A stretch of DNA of 64,000 nucleotides from Macrocybe gigantea (taxonomy: Eukaryota > Basidiomycota > Agaricomycetes > Agaricales > Callistosporiaceae), in contig SJRY01000260.1 in assembly GCA_011319805.1 (NCBI GenBank), positions 248,001 through 312,000 of the forward strand, written 5' to 3'. The position numbers and the translations under genes are program-made. This document shows, one piece after another, positions 46,998 to 58,631 of the stretch. The first letter of the stretch is position 1, and the number at the start of each line of letters is the position of its first letter. The notes under the pieces were generated by a model, which did not search any database, had not been told where the DNA came from, and was given only the letters and a program-made list of their open reading frames with translations.

Positions 46998-48576
46998 TCA
47001 ACCATAGTTACACCAAACATTGCCCCATCTATCCTGAGCGGTACCAGTGACGCCTTTTCCTTGATTGTTGTCGACGCTGTCAATATAACCGACGCCATAA
47101 CTCGCCGCAGCATTGAACTGAACATTCGGGCATCCGAATCCCAAGAAGGGCGGACACGCCCTATCAACGGCGGAGCACCTCTCCAGACACGGTAAAAGCA
47201 TCAGGTACTCGCTGCTCATGGAGGGCAAATCAGGATTTCGAGCAATTGTCCGGTCCGTCGACTGGGGTACGAGCGCCGAGAGAACTTTCTGCGCGGGTTG
47301 TCCATCAGGCGACATCGCCGCGCTGAATCCGGTCGCAGTTGGAGGTGCCGGTGAGACCGTGTAGCTGTCCGGATTTGACGGATTGGGTTCGCCGCAGCGA
47401 GTGAACGATCTCGTGCAGAGCCAGCGGCGGTACTCGCGCTGGCAGTCATCGCAGCCAACCAGGGGCGAGTACCAGTCGCGTCCGCACGCGAACGTGGTCA
47501 ATACGACGGTGAAGTTGGACAGAATCTCGAGAAGAGGATTTGTGACGGAATTGGGAAGCGTCGAGGCGTCGTAAACGTTACTTCCGCCTGCATTTGGTGG
47601 TGGTGGGAGCGGAACGGTGTATGCGACGTTTGGGCAGTACGGAAGTGAGGTGACCAGTGGACAGGCGAAGGATGCTGTGAATATGCAGTCAGTTGGTAGC
47701 CATGAATTCCAGACAGATTGGGTACTTCACCTGATTTTGTGGCGAAATATATAGGTCCACTGACCTTTGTCGAGTCCTGCACCACATAGACTGTGTAATT
47801 GGTCGATGGTGTCAGTCCTTCGAGCAGCCACTGGTGTCTCCAACCCTCATTCCTCAGCCACACTGTATCATTGACGACCTTTCCGGTCGAATTACGAGAC
47901 GTCAGCCGGCAAGCAGTTTGCGCCAAAGCAGTCAGAGGCGTGCTAGATGTCGTGGGTGCTACGATAAGTGTGTAATTTGGAGACGAGAAAGGCATTTGTG
48001 GCTGCGACAAGTTCGCTGAGGGTAGGGTATAGTTCGGGTATCGAGGTTTCTCGGCGGTTGGGATCGCAAACACGGGTGAAAAAAGGAGTGCTTGATTGGA
48101 TGTGCTGTCTCCGAAAAATGGCAAGTCGGGAAGGATCTCGTGAATTGTCTCTGTAGAACATATGAGACCAAGGGTGAACAAAGATCGATTCCGGGGATGG
48201 TCTCACGGTTGTTGGATACGCCAATCTCAAAAGTCATCGAACTAAGGTTTTCCACGGCCAGCGTTCCGCCGTCCATGAACGCGCCTGTCCAGTTGCCGAA
48301 CCCATTGTCAATCTGGATCTCAAATGTATTCGGTCCGGTATCCTGGGTAGGTGCCTTGGTCGTCGAGTCATTCGAGACGAAAAATCTTAGAGGCGGATCC
48401 TCGGAGCACAGCGTCACCGATATGAAGAGCGTTTCTGATGCAGGAAGAGTGAAGACAGGTGGGTTCGGCACGTTGAGCGGCGTGAAGGACGTTACTTCAT
48501 TGAGTTTGAGTTCTTGTCGTGTCTGGGCGTATGCAATCGCTGCGCTCAACAGGCACAGCAAGGCTTCAGGCAGCAT
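46998..48576 (-). CDS. Mid1, stretch-activated Ca2+ channel subunit
   Basis: Regulatory subunit of the plasma-membrane Cch1-Mid1 Ca2+ channel. Three exons, 48576-48207, 48150-47731 and 47674-46998, give 488 residues. A signal peptide (MLPEALLCLLSAAIAYAQ) is followed by an extracellular region with many N-glycosylation sequons (NDST, NWT, NYT). The Cys-rich C-terminal domain is diagnostic: VTSLPYCPNVAYTVPLPPPP, TFACGRDWYSPLVGCDDCQ, YRRWLCTRSFTRC and CSAVDRACPPFLGFGCP. Length is slightly shorter than yeast Mid1. Frame unbroken. Divergent from GPN1. Confidence 0.92.
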
Positions 48577-48897
48577 GCCGACGAAGGCGACGGAGGGGAA
48601 GGCGGTATCAGTTCATACCAGTTTAGGAAACCCCACGTGGCGTTTCACACAAGATCACATGCCTTGGAGCTGGTCAATATCTGTGCTCAAGAAAATTCTA
48701 TGGGTTATGGTACAGGTTTTCCCGCATATCTACTTGGTAAGTGAGAAATCCTGTGGTATACAAGAGAATATGGGTTGATAGGGGTATGGAATAAGAGAGG
48801 TTCGACTGTAGATAGCCGCTTATTTACCTGCGGAATCGAATATTTGTTTGTTCATCTGGTCTTTGCAAACAACTTTCAGACGTCTATAACTTATACC
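48577..48897. promoter_or_regulatory. Divergent promoter region, Mid1 / GPN1
   Basis: 321 bp between the two ATGs. No specific element recognised. Confidence 0.45.
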
Positions 48898-50393
48898 ATG
48901 GCCTCATCAAGCACTGCAGGATCGTCAACGCAGAAGAAAAAGCCCATTGCTATCATCACCATTGGAATGGCCGGCGCCGGAAAATCAACTTTTGTGCAGC
49001 GCATAAATTCATATCTGCACTCGATGAACCCACCGTCCCCGCCGTATATCCTGAACTTGGACCCAGCCGTGACGCATGTGCCGTTCGAGACGAATATTGA
49101 CATCCGGGACACGGTGAACTACCAGGAGGTTATGAAACAGTGCGCGTCGCGTAGCTGCATCCATCGTCAACTGCTAATTCGCCTTCGCAGGTACAACCTC
49201 GGACCCAATGGCGGGATACTCACCGCGCTGAACCTATTCACAACAAAGTTCGACCAGGTGCTCGATTTGGTGGAGAAACGGGCGGACAGTGTGGAGTGAG
49301 CACGTCGTTGCTCTGTTTCCGTTCTTTTATAGCGATCAGATTTATCGACACGACTACCCCCATCTCAGTTATGTGATACTTGACACGCCGGGACAGATCG
49401 AGATTTTTACGTGGTCCGCCTCTGGCGCCATCATCACGGACGCAGTCGCATCATCTCTGCCGACGGTCGTGGCATACATCATCGATACACCTCGGACGAC
49501 AGCGCCCGCGACTTTCATGTCCAACATGCTTTACGCATGCAGGTGAGGGACTTTCTTATCTCAAACCATTGCATCACGGTGATGAGCTGTATAGCATCCT
49601 GTACAAGACCAAACTGCCCTTCATCCTGGTGTTCAACAAGACGGACGTGCAGCCACACGACTTTGCGCTGGAATGGATGCGGGACTTTGAGGCGTTCCAG
49701 GCCGCGCTCGCTTCTCACAATGGAGCACGCGACTCCGAGGGGGAGCCGACGTACATGAACAGTCTGATGAACAGCATGAGCCTGGTCCTGGATGAATTTT
49801 ATAAGCACCTCAAAGTCGGTCGCCACTCATGATCTTGTCCTGTAGAACCGAGCCTGACGCTTGTCTTTATAGGCTGTGGGCGTGTCGAGCATGACAGGCG
49901 ACGGGGTGAAGGAGTTTTTCGAGGCAGTGGAGTCATCACGGGAGGAGTACGAAAAGTATGGTTCACTCCGTGTTATCAGATCCCTTTTACAAGCTAACAG
50001 TCGTTTCAGGGAGTACAAACCCGAATTAGACCGCGTACGGGCTCTTCGCGAGAAAAAGCTCCAGGATGCCAAGAACGATTCCCTAAACCGGCTGATGAAG
50101 GACTTGGCCGTGGACCGCGAAAACAATCCTGAGGGAGCGTTGTTGGATCGATGGAACCCCGAAGAGGTGAACGACGAAGGCGAGGGCAGTGACACGGACA
50201 TTAACATCATCGATCGAAGTGAGCCGGTTTTCTTTTTGACACGGCCGCGATAAGGAAACGCTGGCGTGCTGGATGATCGCGAAACTAATTATGTGTCGGC
50301 GCAGGCGAGGATCCGTGGCCGGGGCAGTACATCGATATGACACGAGCACGGAGACATGGGGACGAGGATATCAACTGGCCAAGACCAGGCTAA
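48898..50393 (+). CDS. GPN-loop GTPase 1 (Npa3/XAB1)
   Basis: Essential GTPase for assembly and nuclear import of RNA polymerase II. Seven exons, 48898-49139, 49191-49295, 49369-49542, 49595-49814, 49873-49955, 50010-50218 and 50305-50393, give 373 residues. Motifs: P-loop [25 protein letters not shown], the GPN loop in [31 protein letters not shown] and VFNKTDVQ. The C-terminal tail is acidic with coiled-coil character ([16 protein letters not shown]) and ends INWPRPG. Exon 3 acceptor was set at CTCAG before TTATGTG because it gives the family reading [10 protein letters not shown]; an upstream TAG would add about 12 residues. Frame unbroken. Confidence 0.92.
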
Positions 50394-52674
50394 GAGGCTC
50401 GGGCCCGGAACGATCGATTGCGCGCACCGCGGGACAGTTAGAGAAGCGGAGGGCACAAGAGGGAAAGGCCTTCTCAGTACGGCTGCAACGCATGAACAAA
50501 AGGATGTGTTCTGCCTCGCTCTGGACACCTTGGTTATCATGCCTGTGGTATTTCTCCATGTTATGCACTCACAACGCGTTTTACGATGTCATGTCAAAAA
50601 GTTCCAATCACAATGTGGTGCTCGTTGCGGAGACGCACAAGCCTCCGAGTCAGCATCGATCCGATTGCCATACTTCGCCAAGAAAGTTTTTGGTTCCTAT
50701 TTTCTATGAACATTATGTGAACTTCATTCTACATGAACTGCTCTCGCTATTGCAGTCCGCCCTTCACAGTGATGGCTATGCGACCTTGCTATTTGACGAG
50801 GCTGGATACCTGGCGAGTTTTCCGCCGATGCAATCAGCATTCTACGGCAACACCGCCTGTACGAGAGCACGCCTATTCCCACTCAGTCCTTGCTTCATAG
50901 CCCTGGCGGACAACAAATCCACTTTCTGTGATGGGACATTGTGAGGAGGGAAAGGGAGCACGATCTTTAGTACTTACAACATTAATGCGAACTCTGATCG
51001 GCGAAGTTAGAAATCGAAATTACAATAGAGAAACGGAATACAAAAGTATTAAGGTAATGTACAGTCCCTTTGCAGTTGACTTAGCATTTTCGATGGTCAA
51101 AAGGGCAGTCAGGGACGAGAAAAAGGCAGCTACATACACATAGATAACAAGCCAGGGATACAGAGAGCAAAGCATACAGCAAAAATCCAAGAACTACACG
51201 ATAACATGTACCAAAGGAGTGTGGCTGAGAGGATATCTCGAGTCCAGAAGAATGAGCGGTGAAGATTACGTCTGAAAGGGCAGTCTACTTTTCCGCCGAT
51301 GACCTCCCGAGCATCAAGCTCTAGGGTCTCATGCGAAAATCGAATCGGACGTCGACGTATAGAAGAGAGGATGACTGTTGCGACAGCCCTAGATGCAGCC
51401 GTAGCGACAGAGGGGGTCAGGCTCAGGAGAAGGCTCCCGAGCCAGGTGTTCAAACTCGGGTTGGAGTGGATTGGGCTTCAGAATACTTTCAGCATGCGCT
51501 CAATTCTCTGCGGTTGTAAGATACCTACTGCAACGATAGCCCCTGCATCTGCGGCTGCTGCTGCTGGTAAAACGGGGACCGGAATGGCAGATACGAATGT
51601 ACCCACTTGTCCCATCGTTTAAAAAAACAGATTTTTTCCTGTTTGGAGAGACAGGCAAGACGTACTGGAGAGGCAGAGTACCGTAGCTAGACCAGAAAAT
51701 CGCATTTTGTATTTATTTCGAGTACACCCGAATAAAGGAGAGAAACGAATCTCCTTGAGTTATGCGAATTGGCGCACAGAGTTGGGGACAGATGAACGAG
51801 TGGCGAGGTACTGACGGCATCGTTATTCTCTTCCGGACTTAAATAGAGGAATACGCAATGCACAAAGGCAAGACCCAAAAGAGAATGACTTGTTCGCGGG
51901 CGTTGACAGGAGAACAGCACAGTGACGTCTGGAAGCCAAATCATGCCGCACAAGAAGCTCGGCGTTCACAAACTTAAGCTTTCGGAGCTGCCGACTCGCA
52001 AGGATACAACACGGCCTGGGAACGTGCCAGAGCGTGATAGGCCCGAGGAAGACCCGTCACTGGCAAAGGGGCTGATGGCACGCAACAGAGCCATAACCGG
52101 CCTTCAGATCGCGCAGCTATTCCCGTGCATCCGCTTGTTCTGTAGGGAGGTAGGGAGATTTCGCACACTTCGAGGCCGTGAGCAATTGATGTCTGTGGAC
52201 AAACGATGCGCCCGATTTGGCGAAAAGAAGCACCAGAGCCGTTGTTCCCATTTTAGAAGGCACTTTCAAGCGGGTCTAAAAGGCTACAAAAGTCCAAGAA
52301 CATGAAGGAAAACATATCTGCGCCAGAGTGATTAGAGGTGCAAAGGAGCACCGCAGATTAGTGGGTCAGGCGGCATCCTATTTTCCTAGTCTCCCGTAGG
52401 CATTGACTCATCGTATTCGAGATTGATTGCATAAGCAATCATGTTGACTGCGGCAACAACTCTCATCAGTATTTTCCCAAGTTTGATGTTGTTAATTTCG
52501 GAGGCCATTAGCTTGATATGCCGTCCGCGTCATGCAAATGTCGCCAAAGTTTTCGCCGGTACGACTGCATCATCGCCATGTCGAGCTCGCCGTAGCTCGC
52601 GTCCAGTTCTTTTCTTACTTGAATACGCGCCTTACATCTTACCAAGGAAAAAAAATCAGCCGCACACGTCTGGT
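50394..52674. other. Long intergenic region, possible small gene unproven
   Basis: 2.3 kb without a supported gene. A minus-strand frame from ATG 51615 starts MGQVGTFVSAIPVPVLPAAA and could join, through an intron near GTAGGT, to a downstream frame at 51130-51453, but I recognise no family and phase choices are ambiguous. A 127-codon plus frame at 51922-52305 has no signature. Confidence 0.4.
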
Positions 52675-54769
52675 ATGCAACGTCTCCCAAGCTTTCTTCG
52701 GACCTGGGTATCTCCTTCCGTCGCGTCACAGTCTCGTTGTTTCTCTGCAACAGCGTCGGGAAGTGTTCGGAACCAACGGAATTCCTCTCCATTAAACAAG
52801 CATGTCCGGAGAACAGGATATGTTTTGCTTGGACTGGGAACGGTTTACATTGTCGATAGGACATACAATGCATCTGCCATCTTTAGAAACCTACGGACGC
52901 TATATGCGGTGCATATTTCACTCCTATACCTGGATTTCTTCTCCATGACTTATCGTCTCTTGTTTCAAGTGTGCTGCCATAACGCTAGATTATAAATTAA
53001 ACTTTACGCCCGAAAAGAGCGATTTGATACCGCAGCTGCACCAACGCGTTGCGGATAGGATGTATAACTTATTTACTTCTAATGGAGGTCTTTATATCAA
53101 AATTGGGTGCGTGTTTTTCAGTCCATACTTATTGTATCGCATTGCCTACGAATAGTTTCTACTTATAGCCAGGTCATCGGAGCCAACGCGGCTGTCCTTC
53201 CTAAACCTATGCAAGTCAAGTTCTCGAAGCTTTTTGACGACGCTCCTCAGATACCCTACGCCACCGTCGAGCAAGTCTTTCGAGCCGAATTCGGTCGTAC
53301 GCCATCTGGGCCGGACGGCATGTTTGAGATCTTCGAAGAAAAGGCCGCCGCCAGCGCCAGCGTTGCACAAGTGCACAAGGCGAAGTTGTGGCCGGCGCCC
53401 GGAGAGACCGAGGAGCAGTGGGTCGCGGTCAAGATCCAGAAGCCGGACGTTGCCAAACAGATGGAGTGGGATCTGGGCGTATACAGAGTGGTTATGTGGA
53501 TGTTTGAGCATTGGGCGTTTGATCTCCCAGTGTACTTTGTCGTCGGTATGTTATTCTCGCTTTTCGGTCGACACGGGACACTTACTCGTAACCCGTTTGG
53601 AAAGACTTTGTATCCGATCATCTGCGTAAAGAGCTGGATTTCGTCGAAGAAGCTAATAACGCTCGCAGGACAGCGGAGTTCGTCAAATCGGAACCTCGTC
53701 TTGCTCAAAATGTCTACATACCCAAAGTCTACCCGGAATACTCTTCCAAGCGCGTCATGACTGCCGAATGGATAGATGGCGTGCGGCTAAGCGATCGGCA
53801 AGGTATTAAGGAGCTCATGGGAGACGCTCCTCCGAATTCATCGTCGTCTTCCATCTCACCGCATCAGCGACCATTGAAGGGTGGCGTCAAAGCCATCATG
53901 CAAACCATGGTGGAGCTCTTCAGCGCGCAGATGTTCAATTGGGGCTGGGTGCATTGCGATCCTCACCCAGGCAACGTCATCATCCGTCCAAATCCCAAGA
54001 ACCCCTCGCTCCCGCAGCTCGTTCTCATAGACCATGGTTTATATGTCGCCATCGAGGAGAATTTCAGACGAGAATGGGTCGATCTCTGGAAGGGCATGCT
54101 GGCTGGCGACTTTTACGCGGTTGAAAAAATCACAAAATCGTGGGGGATGGGTTTGCCGGATTTTGTGGCCAGCGCTACGCTGATGAGGCCTGTGAGGTTG
54201 TCTCGAGGTGGAAAGGAGGAGCAGTCGAGGAAGAAGAGCATGGAGAGGAGAGCATCAGGGGAGCAAGGAAGGCGAGAGCTCACGCAGTACGAGTTGAGCG
54301 TTCTCATGAAAAAGAAGCTCAAGGAGTTTTTGCAAGATACGGACAGATTGCCGAAAGTGTTGATTTTCCTGATGCGAAATATGCGGCAAGTGTCATTCCA
54401 TCTTTGGTTGACTTTCGTCGTCGCTGAATGTGGCTGTTTATTAGGATGGTACAAGGAAACAACCAATCGTTCGGCTCCCCGGTCAACCGAATAAAGATCA
54501 CAGGCTATTGGGCGTCGCGCTCATTGGCACAGTCGCCGAACCTTTCCATCGGCCAGAGGCTCCGAGAGTACTGGAATCACCTCGTCTTCCTGATCATTAT
54601 GTTTTCTCTTGATGCCGTCTTCTGGAGGAGCAAACTCACGCAGTGGGTTCGTCAGAAGCTGCGCCTACGGCCTGGCGCGGGATTCGAAGATGAGCTGCAA
54701 GAGTCCATGCGCGGTTTTGCAAAGGCCAATTTGGGATTGGACGTGAACCCCGAGGCATTCTCTGGCTGA
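52675..54769 (+). CDS. Mitochondrial ABC1/UbiB-family atypical kinase (Mcp2/ADCK1-like)
   Basis: Atypical protein-kinase-like ATPase of the family that includes Coq8 and supports mitochondrial lipid/quinone homeostasis. Five exons, 52675-52908, 52970-53106, 53169-53545, 53605-54385 and 54445-54769, give 617 residues. A basic, Ser-rich N-terminus (MQRLPSFLRTWVSPS) looks like a mitochondrial presequence, then one membrane segment (RTGYVLLGLGTVYIV). Family motifs: KxGQ in GGLYIKIGQVIGANAA, the Ala-rich loop AASASVAQVHKA, VAVKIQKPDV, ExD-type KELDFVEEANNARR, catalytic WVHCDPHPGNV and metal-binding LIDHGL. A loop of about 50 Lys/Arg-rich residues interrupts the C-lobe. The last intron starts GCAAGT at 54386, a GC-AG intron needed to read NMR|MVQGNNQ. 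Exact paralog (Mcp2 versus Cqd1) is uncertain. Confidence 0.88.
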
Positions 54770-55378
54770 TTCGCGACGCTCTGGCCTCGCCCTTCTCTCC
54801 TGGAAGGGCACTGCTCGTAAAACACGTCATTTTCGCGTTGGATTAGAGTCGCAAAGCATTGTATCCATATTCACGAGTAATCCGGACTGAACGACCTGCA
54901 GTCGACTGCAATCCACATAGATACATGGTTCCAAGCAAACCGGAACTCTCGGTTCTAGATTCTATCCTACTGCCCTCGCTTCGGAGCATTGCGCCTGCGA
55001 TATTGAAGAGAACTTGCGTTTAATGGTTGTGATGGTCCACGAGCATGATGCATCATTTCAGCCGACTATGCATATGACAAAGGCTTTCTTGACTTGATCC
55101 ACAGATGCAGTGAGATCACGCGGTTTATAACGCTCCGGCCTTTTAAAGTAGGCCACCTCACCGATATTTATCTGAGCGGCAAGTTGTAAACACTTTACAG
55201 AATCGTCAGCGTTAATCCGTAGTTGAGTTTCAGAGTGACGACATATTACACGAGAAACTAATTAGTTATTGCAATGCAGAATATCAGTTGCAAAGAGATT
55301 CCAAACCAATATGCTCTGCATTTTAGAACATTGTGCACTCAGTATAGTTAGATTATCGGAAACCGATAGGCAAGAGAC
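54770..55378. other. Intergenic, convergent 3' ends
   Basis: Between the ABC1 gene (+) and the cysteine-rich secreted-protein gene (-). No gene recognised. Confidence 0.5.
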
Positions 55379-55919
55379 TTAATAACAGTAATAGCCCAAT
55401 TTCCCCTGCACGACGCCGCAAGTCTGGCTGCAACATGCTCCAGGGTTGTTGATGTCACAAGAATTACCAGTAGGAGTGCAGACCGGCGCCGGACAGGTCC
55501 CGAACGGACGCTTAAAGGTGAGGTGCGGGCATGCGCCGCGAGGCCCACTTGTAAGGCAGCCCGTGATGCCATTCTAAATGCGCGTTGTCAGTACGAGCGG
55601 GTAAGGCTCGGGGATCACGGCTCACATAGACGCAAGTGGTAGACAATGAATATCTGGAGAAGCAGCTGTGAGTTCGCGCCAGGTGTGTACGGCTCTCTCA
55701 ACATACTGGCACTGTAATCTAGGTCTGTTGTAGCTTTGTCCGGTAAGGACACTGGAGCCGGACCGTTGAGGGCAGCACCACAGCTTTGTGAAAAAGAACG
55801 GCAATGAGATAACGACCCATGCCTAACGTGTCGGATCCGCATACCTGGACGTCCTGAGGGCGGGCCACACCGGAAGTCGCGAAGAAGGCAATGAGAGCGC
55901 AAACGAGAAAGGTGTGCAT
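55379..55919 (-). CDS. Small cysteine-rich secreted protein
   Basis: Four exons, 55919-55845, 55783-55707, 55653-55626 and 55573-55379, join in phase to 124 residues. A clear signal peptide (MHTFLVCALIAFFATSGVA) is followed by about 100 residues with 13 cysteines. The C-terminus has CDINNPGACCSQTC and ends GYYCY, a CC...C...C pattern seen in knottin-like small secreted proteins. It is not a hydrophobin: the eight-Cys pattern with two CC pairs is absent. No enzymatic motif. Such proteins are often wall-associated or effectors; that is inference only. The first acceptor (ACAAAG) is weak, so the join after VQ is the least certain. Confidence 0.72.
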
Positions 55920-56752
55920 CGATGTTGCGGGACGGTCTAGCAATCGATTGTCTACGGAATGATTTATAGACGGGTGCAAATAGGGTGGACAATTCCCTAG
56001 TGTCTGCATAGAAACCTGATCGATCGGCTCACTTGGAGCCAAGGCCGCCTCCTTTTTACCCCAACGTCGCCCGAGCGCTGTTCAATGTCAACACATTGGA
56101 AAATTCCAAGTTGATGGTGATATCGACACCTCTAGCTTCGTAGCATCAGCACGCAAGGACACGGTGTGGAAGCGTTTGCCTTTTGCTGGCTTGTAAAAGA
56201 CCAAGCGACGGAGGAGTGAGAAGCCCGTTTGACCTAGCAGATCTGGATCACTCCTTTGATGCCAGTGTATTCCAAGCTTCTAGCTAGCCTTTGAGCCAAG
56301 ATTATCAAGAGGAGATTGAGGCATTTTTCGATAACCCAAAGCATGACTCAGAAAATGCACAGATTCTTGAAAAAAATTCCATCGTGATCGTGCTGAAGTG
56401 ACAGCTGCTCGGAAAGTCTGTGCCCACCAAATTGGCTAAAGATATCCTGTGATATTGACGACGTCATGGCAAAGATACCCCTTTTAGGTCTACAGCGATA
56501 CAAACATTTCATGATCATCGCATGACTTGTCTGACATGTTCGTGTCACTGGTCGCGACGTGTGCCAATACAGGAGTCGGGCCATGAATTGGTAACAGTCA
56601 AATATTGGTCAAATGAATCACAACCAGTCACCAGTAAGCATTTCATCTTGTACTGCCACCAGGAACATGGTCCTTCACATGCTTCACAACTAAACCCCGC
56701 ACCCATATATACGCACAATAAATGTCCGTTTGTTTTCCACCATCTGCACAAC
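55920..56752. other. Divergent intergenic region
   Basis: Between the starts of the cysteine-rich secreted-protein gene (-) and the F-box-like gene (+). ACCCATATATAC near 56700 is a TATA-like sequence about 45 bp before the latter's ATG. Confidence 0.5.
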
Positions 56753-57953
56753 ATGTCGCCTCCAAGAAAACGTGCGAAACATACTTCAGAGCCAGCTACT
56801 GCCATACGACTGTCCGCCACGCCACAGACAGCGAACCTTGCGAGCATTCGACGAAATGTAGATCCAGCAGCAACATTCTACCTGCCCATCGAGCTATGGC
56901 TGGAAATCATATCCTATTTTCCGGAGCTCAAGGTGCCCTCGAGCCATCCAAGAGACGCCAAGTACCTTCCAGCATCCTATCTCGAGCGCAGTCACGTCTT
57001 GCGCGGTCTGTCTCAAGCGAACCGCGCTCTGAGGAACCTCTTCCTTCCAATGCTCTACGAGCACTTCCACGTGTGCGCGTTGAAAAACTCCGCTTCCGCG
57101 TGGTACAAAGCACTGGGAGAGAGGCTGGTGAAGAAATGCGGCGGCTTGGTCCAGCGTCCGGATTTGGCTGTCTACGTTCGTGAGCCGCTAGCAAAAACTC
57201 TCTCTCCCCCGAACCAGACCAGAGCAAAAACTTCCACAAACGCAGCACCGTCACCGTCGTGCTGACGCGCTATCGCCCGAGCACCGTCCTGACCGCGTTC
57301 CGGCAGCTGCTCGAGGCTCTCCCGAAGCTGCACACGCTGCAGATCGTCCACGCTCATCCGCACATGACGACCATGTTCAAAGCCGCGTTCGAGGGTGCCG
57401 TGTTACCGTCCGTCCGCCAGACCGTCATTCCGGACCACGCTCACGAGATTCTGCGATGCTGTCCGAACGTCGAACATGTTATGTGCAATCGCGGAGGTGG
57501 AACGAGGCTCGTGGGCGCCATAGCCAAGGCGTGCAAAAACGTCGAGGTCCTGACCGGGCTTGATCCCGATAAGAACATGGTAAAACGTATGCTGCTTTCC
57601 CTTTTTTTTTTTTTTTCCTTTTTTCGAGCGTGCCGATTAGGCTGTCTTTGATGGTTTTTTCAGGCATCGTGAAATCCATGCCTAATCTGAGAGAATTCAG
57701 ATTCTGGAAGCTGCACATGTCCAACGCTACCATCGAAAGCATCCAAGGACTCGAAGCTCTTCGAAACCTTCGAGCGATAGATTTCAACTTTTCGTACGAC
57801 AAGGCTTACAGCCTCAGCATCCCGTTGCACAAGAGCGCGATCAATGCGGCGAAAAACGTCTTGAGGTCGGGAACCGACAGCGGTCCAGTCAAATATGTCC
57901 GCCTGTATTTCGTCCCACCGGAAGAGGACGAAGTGCTGGAGATAAAGTCGTGA
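56753..57953 (+). CDS. F-box/LRR-like protein
   Basis: Basidiomycete-type F-box protein, candidate substrate adaptor of SCF ubiquitin ligases. Exons about 56753-57180, 57246-57586 and 57664-57953 give roughly 353 residues. The F-box-like helix pair is FYLPIELWLEIISYFPEL followed by LRGLSQANRALRNLFLPMLY. Downstream, degenerate leucine-rich segments appear (FRQLLEALPKLHTLQIVH, MPNLREFRFWKLHM, LEALRNLRAIDFNF). The first splice does not join in phase as written: the junction needs CG|GTGAGC but the sequence has CGTGAGC at 57179, so one G appears to be missing at the donor. Intron 2 contains a run of 15 T just before its acceptor region. Confidence 0.7.
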
Positions 57954-58631
57954 GGAAGATCTTATATACCCATTCTCTTTCTATCATACCCCAAGATAAT
58001 AGCGGGAATTGTATATCGCGCTCCGGCAATGCAAACTTTGATGGTGTGAGCATGATTCTCGTTCCATTCGACACGAAGCCCAGTCGCCTCCGACGCTATC
58101 CGGCCTTGCCAAGAGAATCGAAACGATGACGCAGATCCCAGTTTTCCTTTTCGGAACCATCAGACGTTATTCCGCCTACTTCTGTACCAACGTGTCTCGC
58201 AACGGCATCGCGATTCTGGAGCAACGTGCCTGCCCAAGTCTTTAGCGTTATCTCGCTTCCAAAGAATGAATTTCGCCAGGTAGAAACCCCTGTGATGTGC
58301 AATCTTGAGATATCGTAGGAAGGCGCAAGGACGTTCCTTCCAAGTCATGGAGAATGAGTAAACCTGCCTTTTTAGGGCACGATAAACCATATGCTGTCTC
58401 TGCTGTCCGCTTCCGCGTCCACTATGGTCGTGTGAATCGAAGAGACCCATATGCATGCACCTACATAAGTCGACACATGTGGAAGCGAACGAGCGTGCGC
58501 CTGATCTGTTGTATGACACTCTGAGGTCACTGACCGCTAGATGGCCACCCATGCGATATAAATGCAAGCCATCGACAGAACTGATGCTTTACAGGTTCCT
58601 TGGAAACAGGTCCCCCGTCCCGACTTGAGCC
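57954..58631. other. Intergenic
   Basis: No gene recognised. Holds the promoter of the secreted nuclease gene. Confidence 0.5.

Noticed and set aside
51922..52305. 127-codon plus-strand frame as a gene
   Set aside because: No recognised motif, no splice partners; composition not distinct from surroundings.
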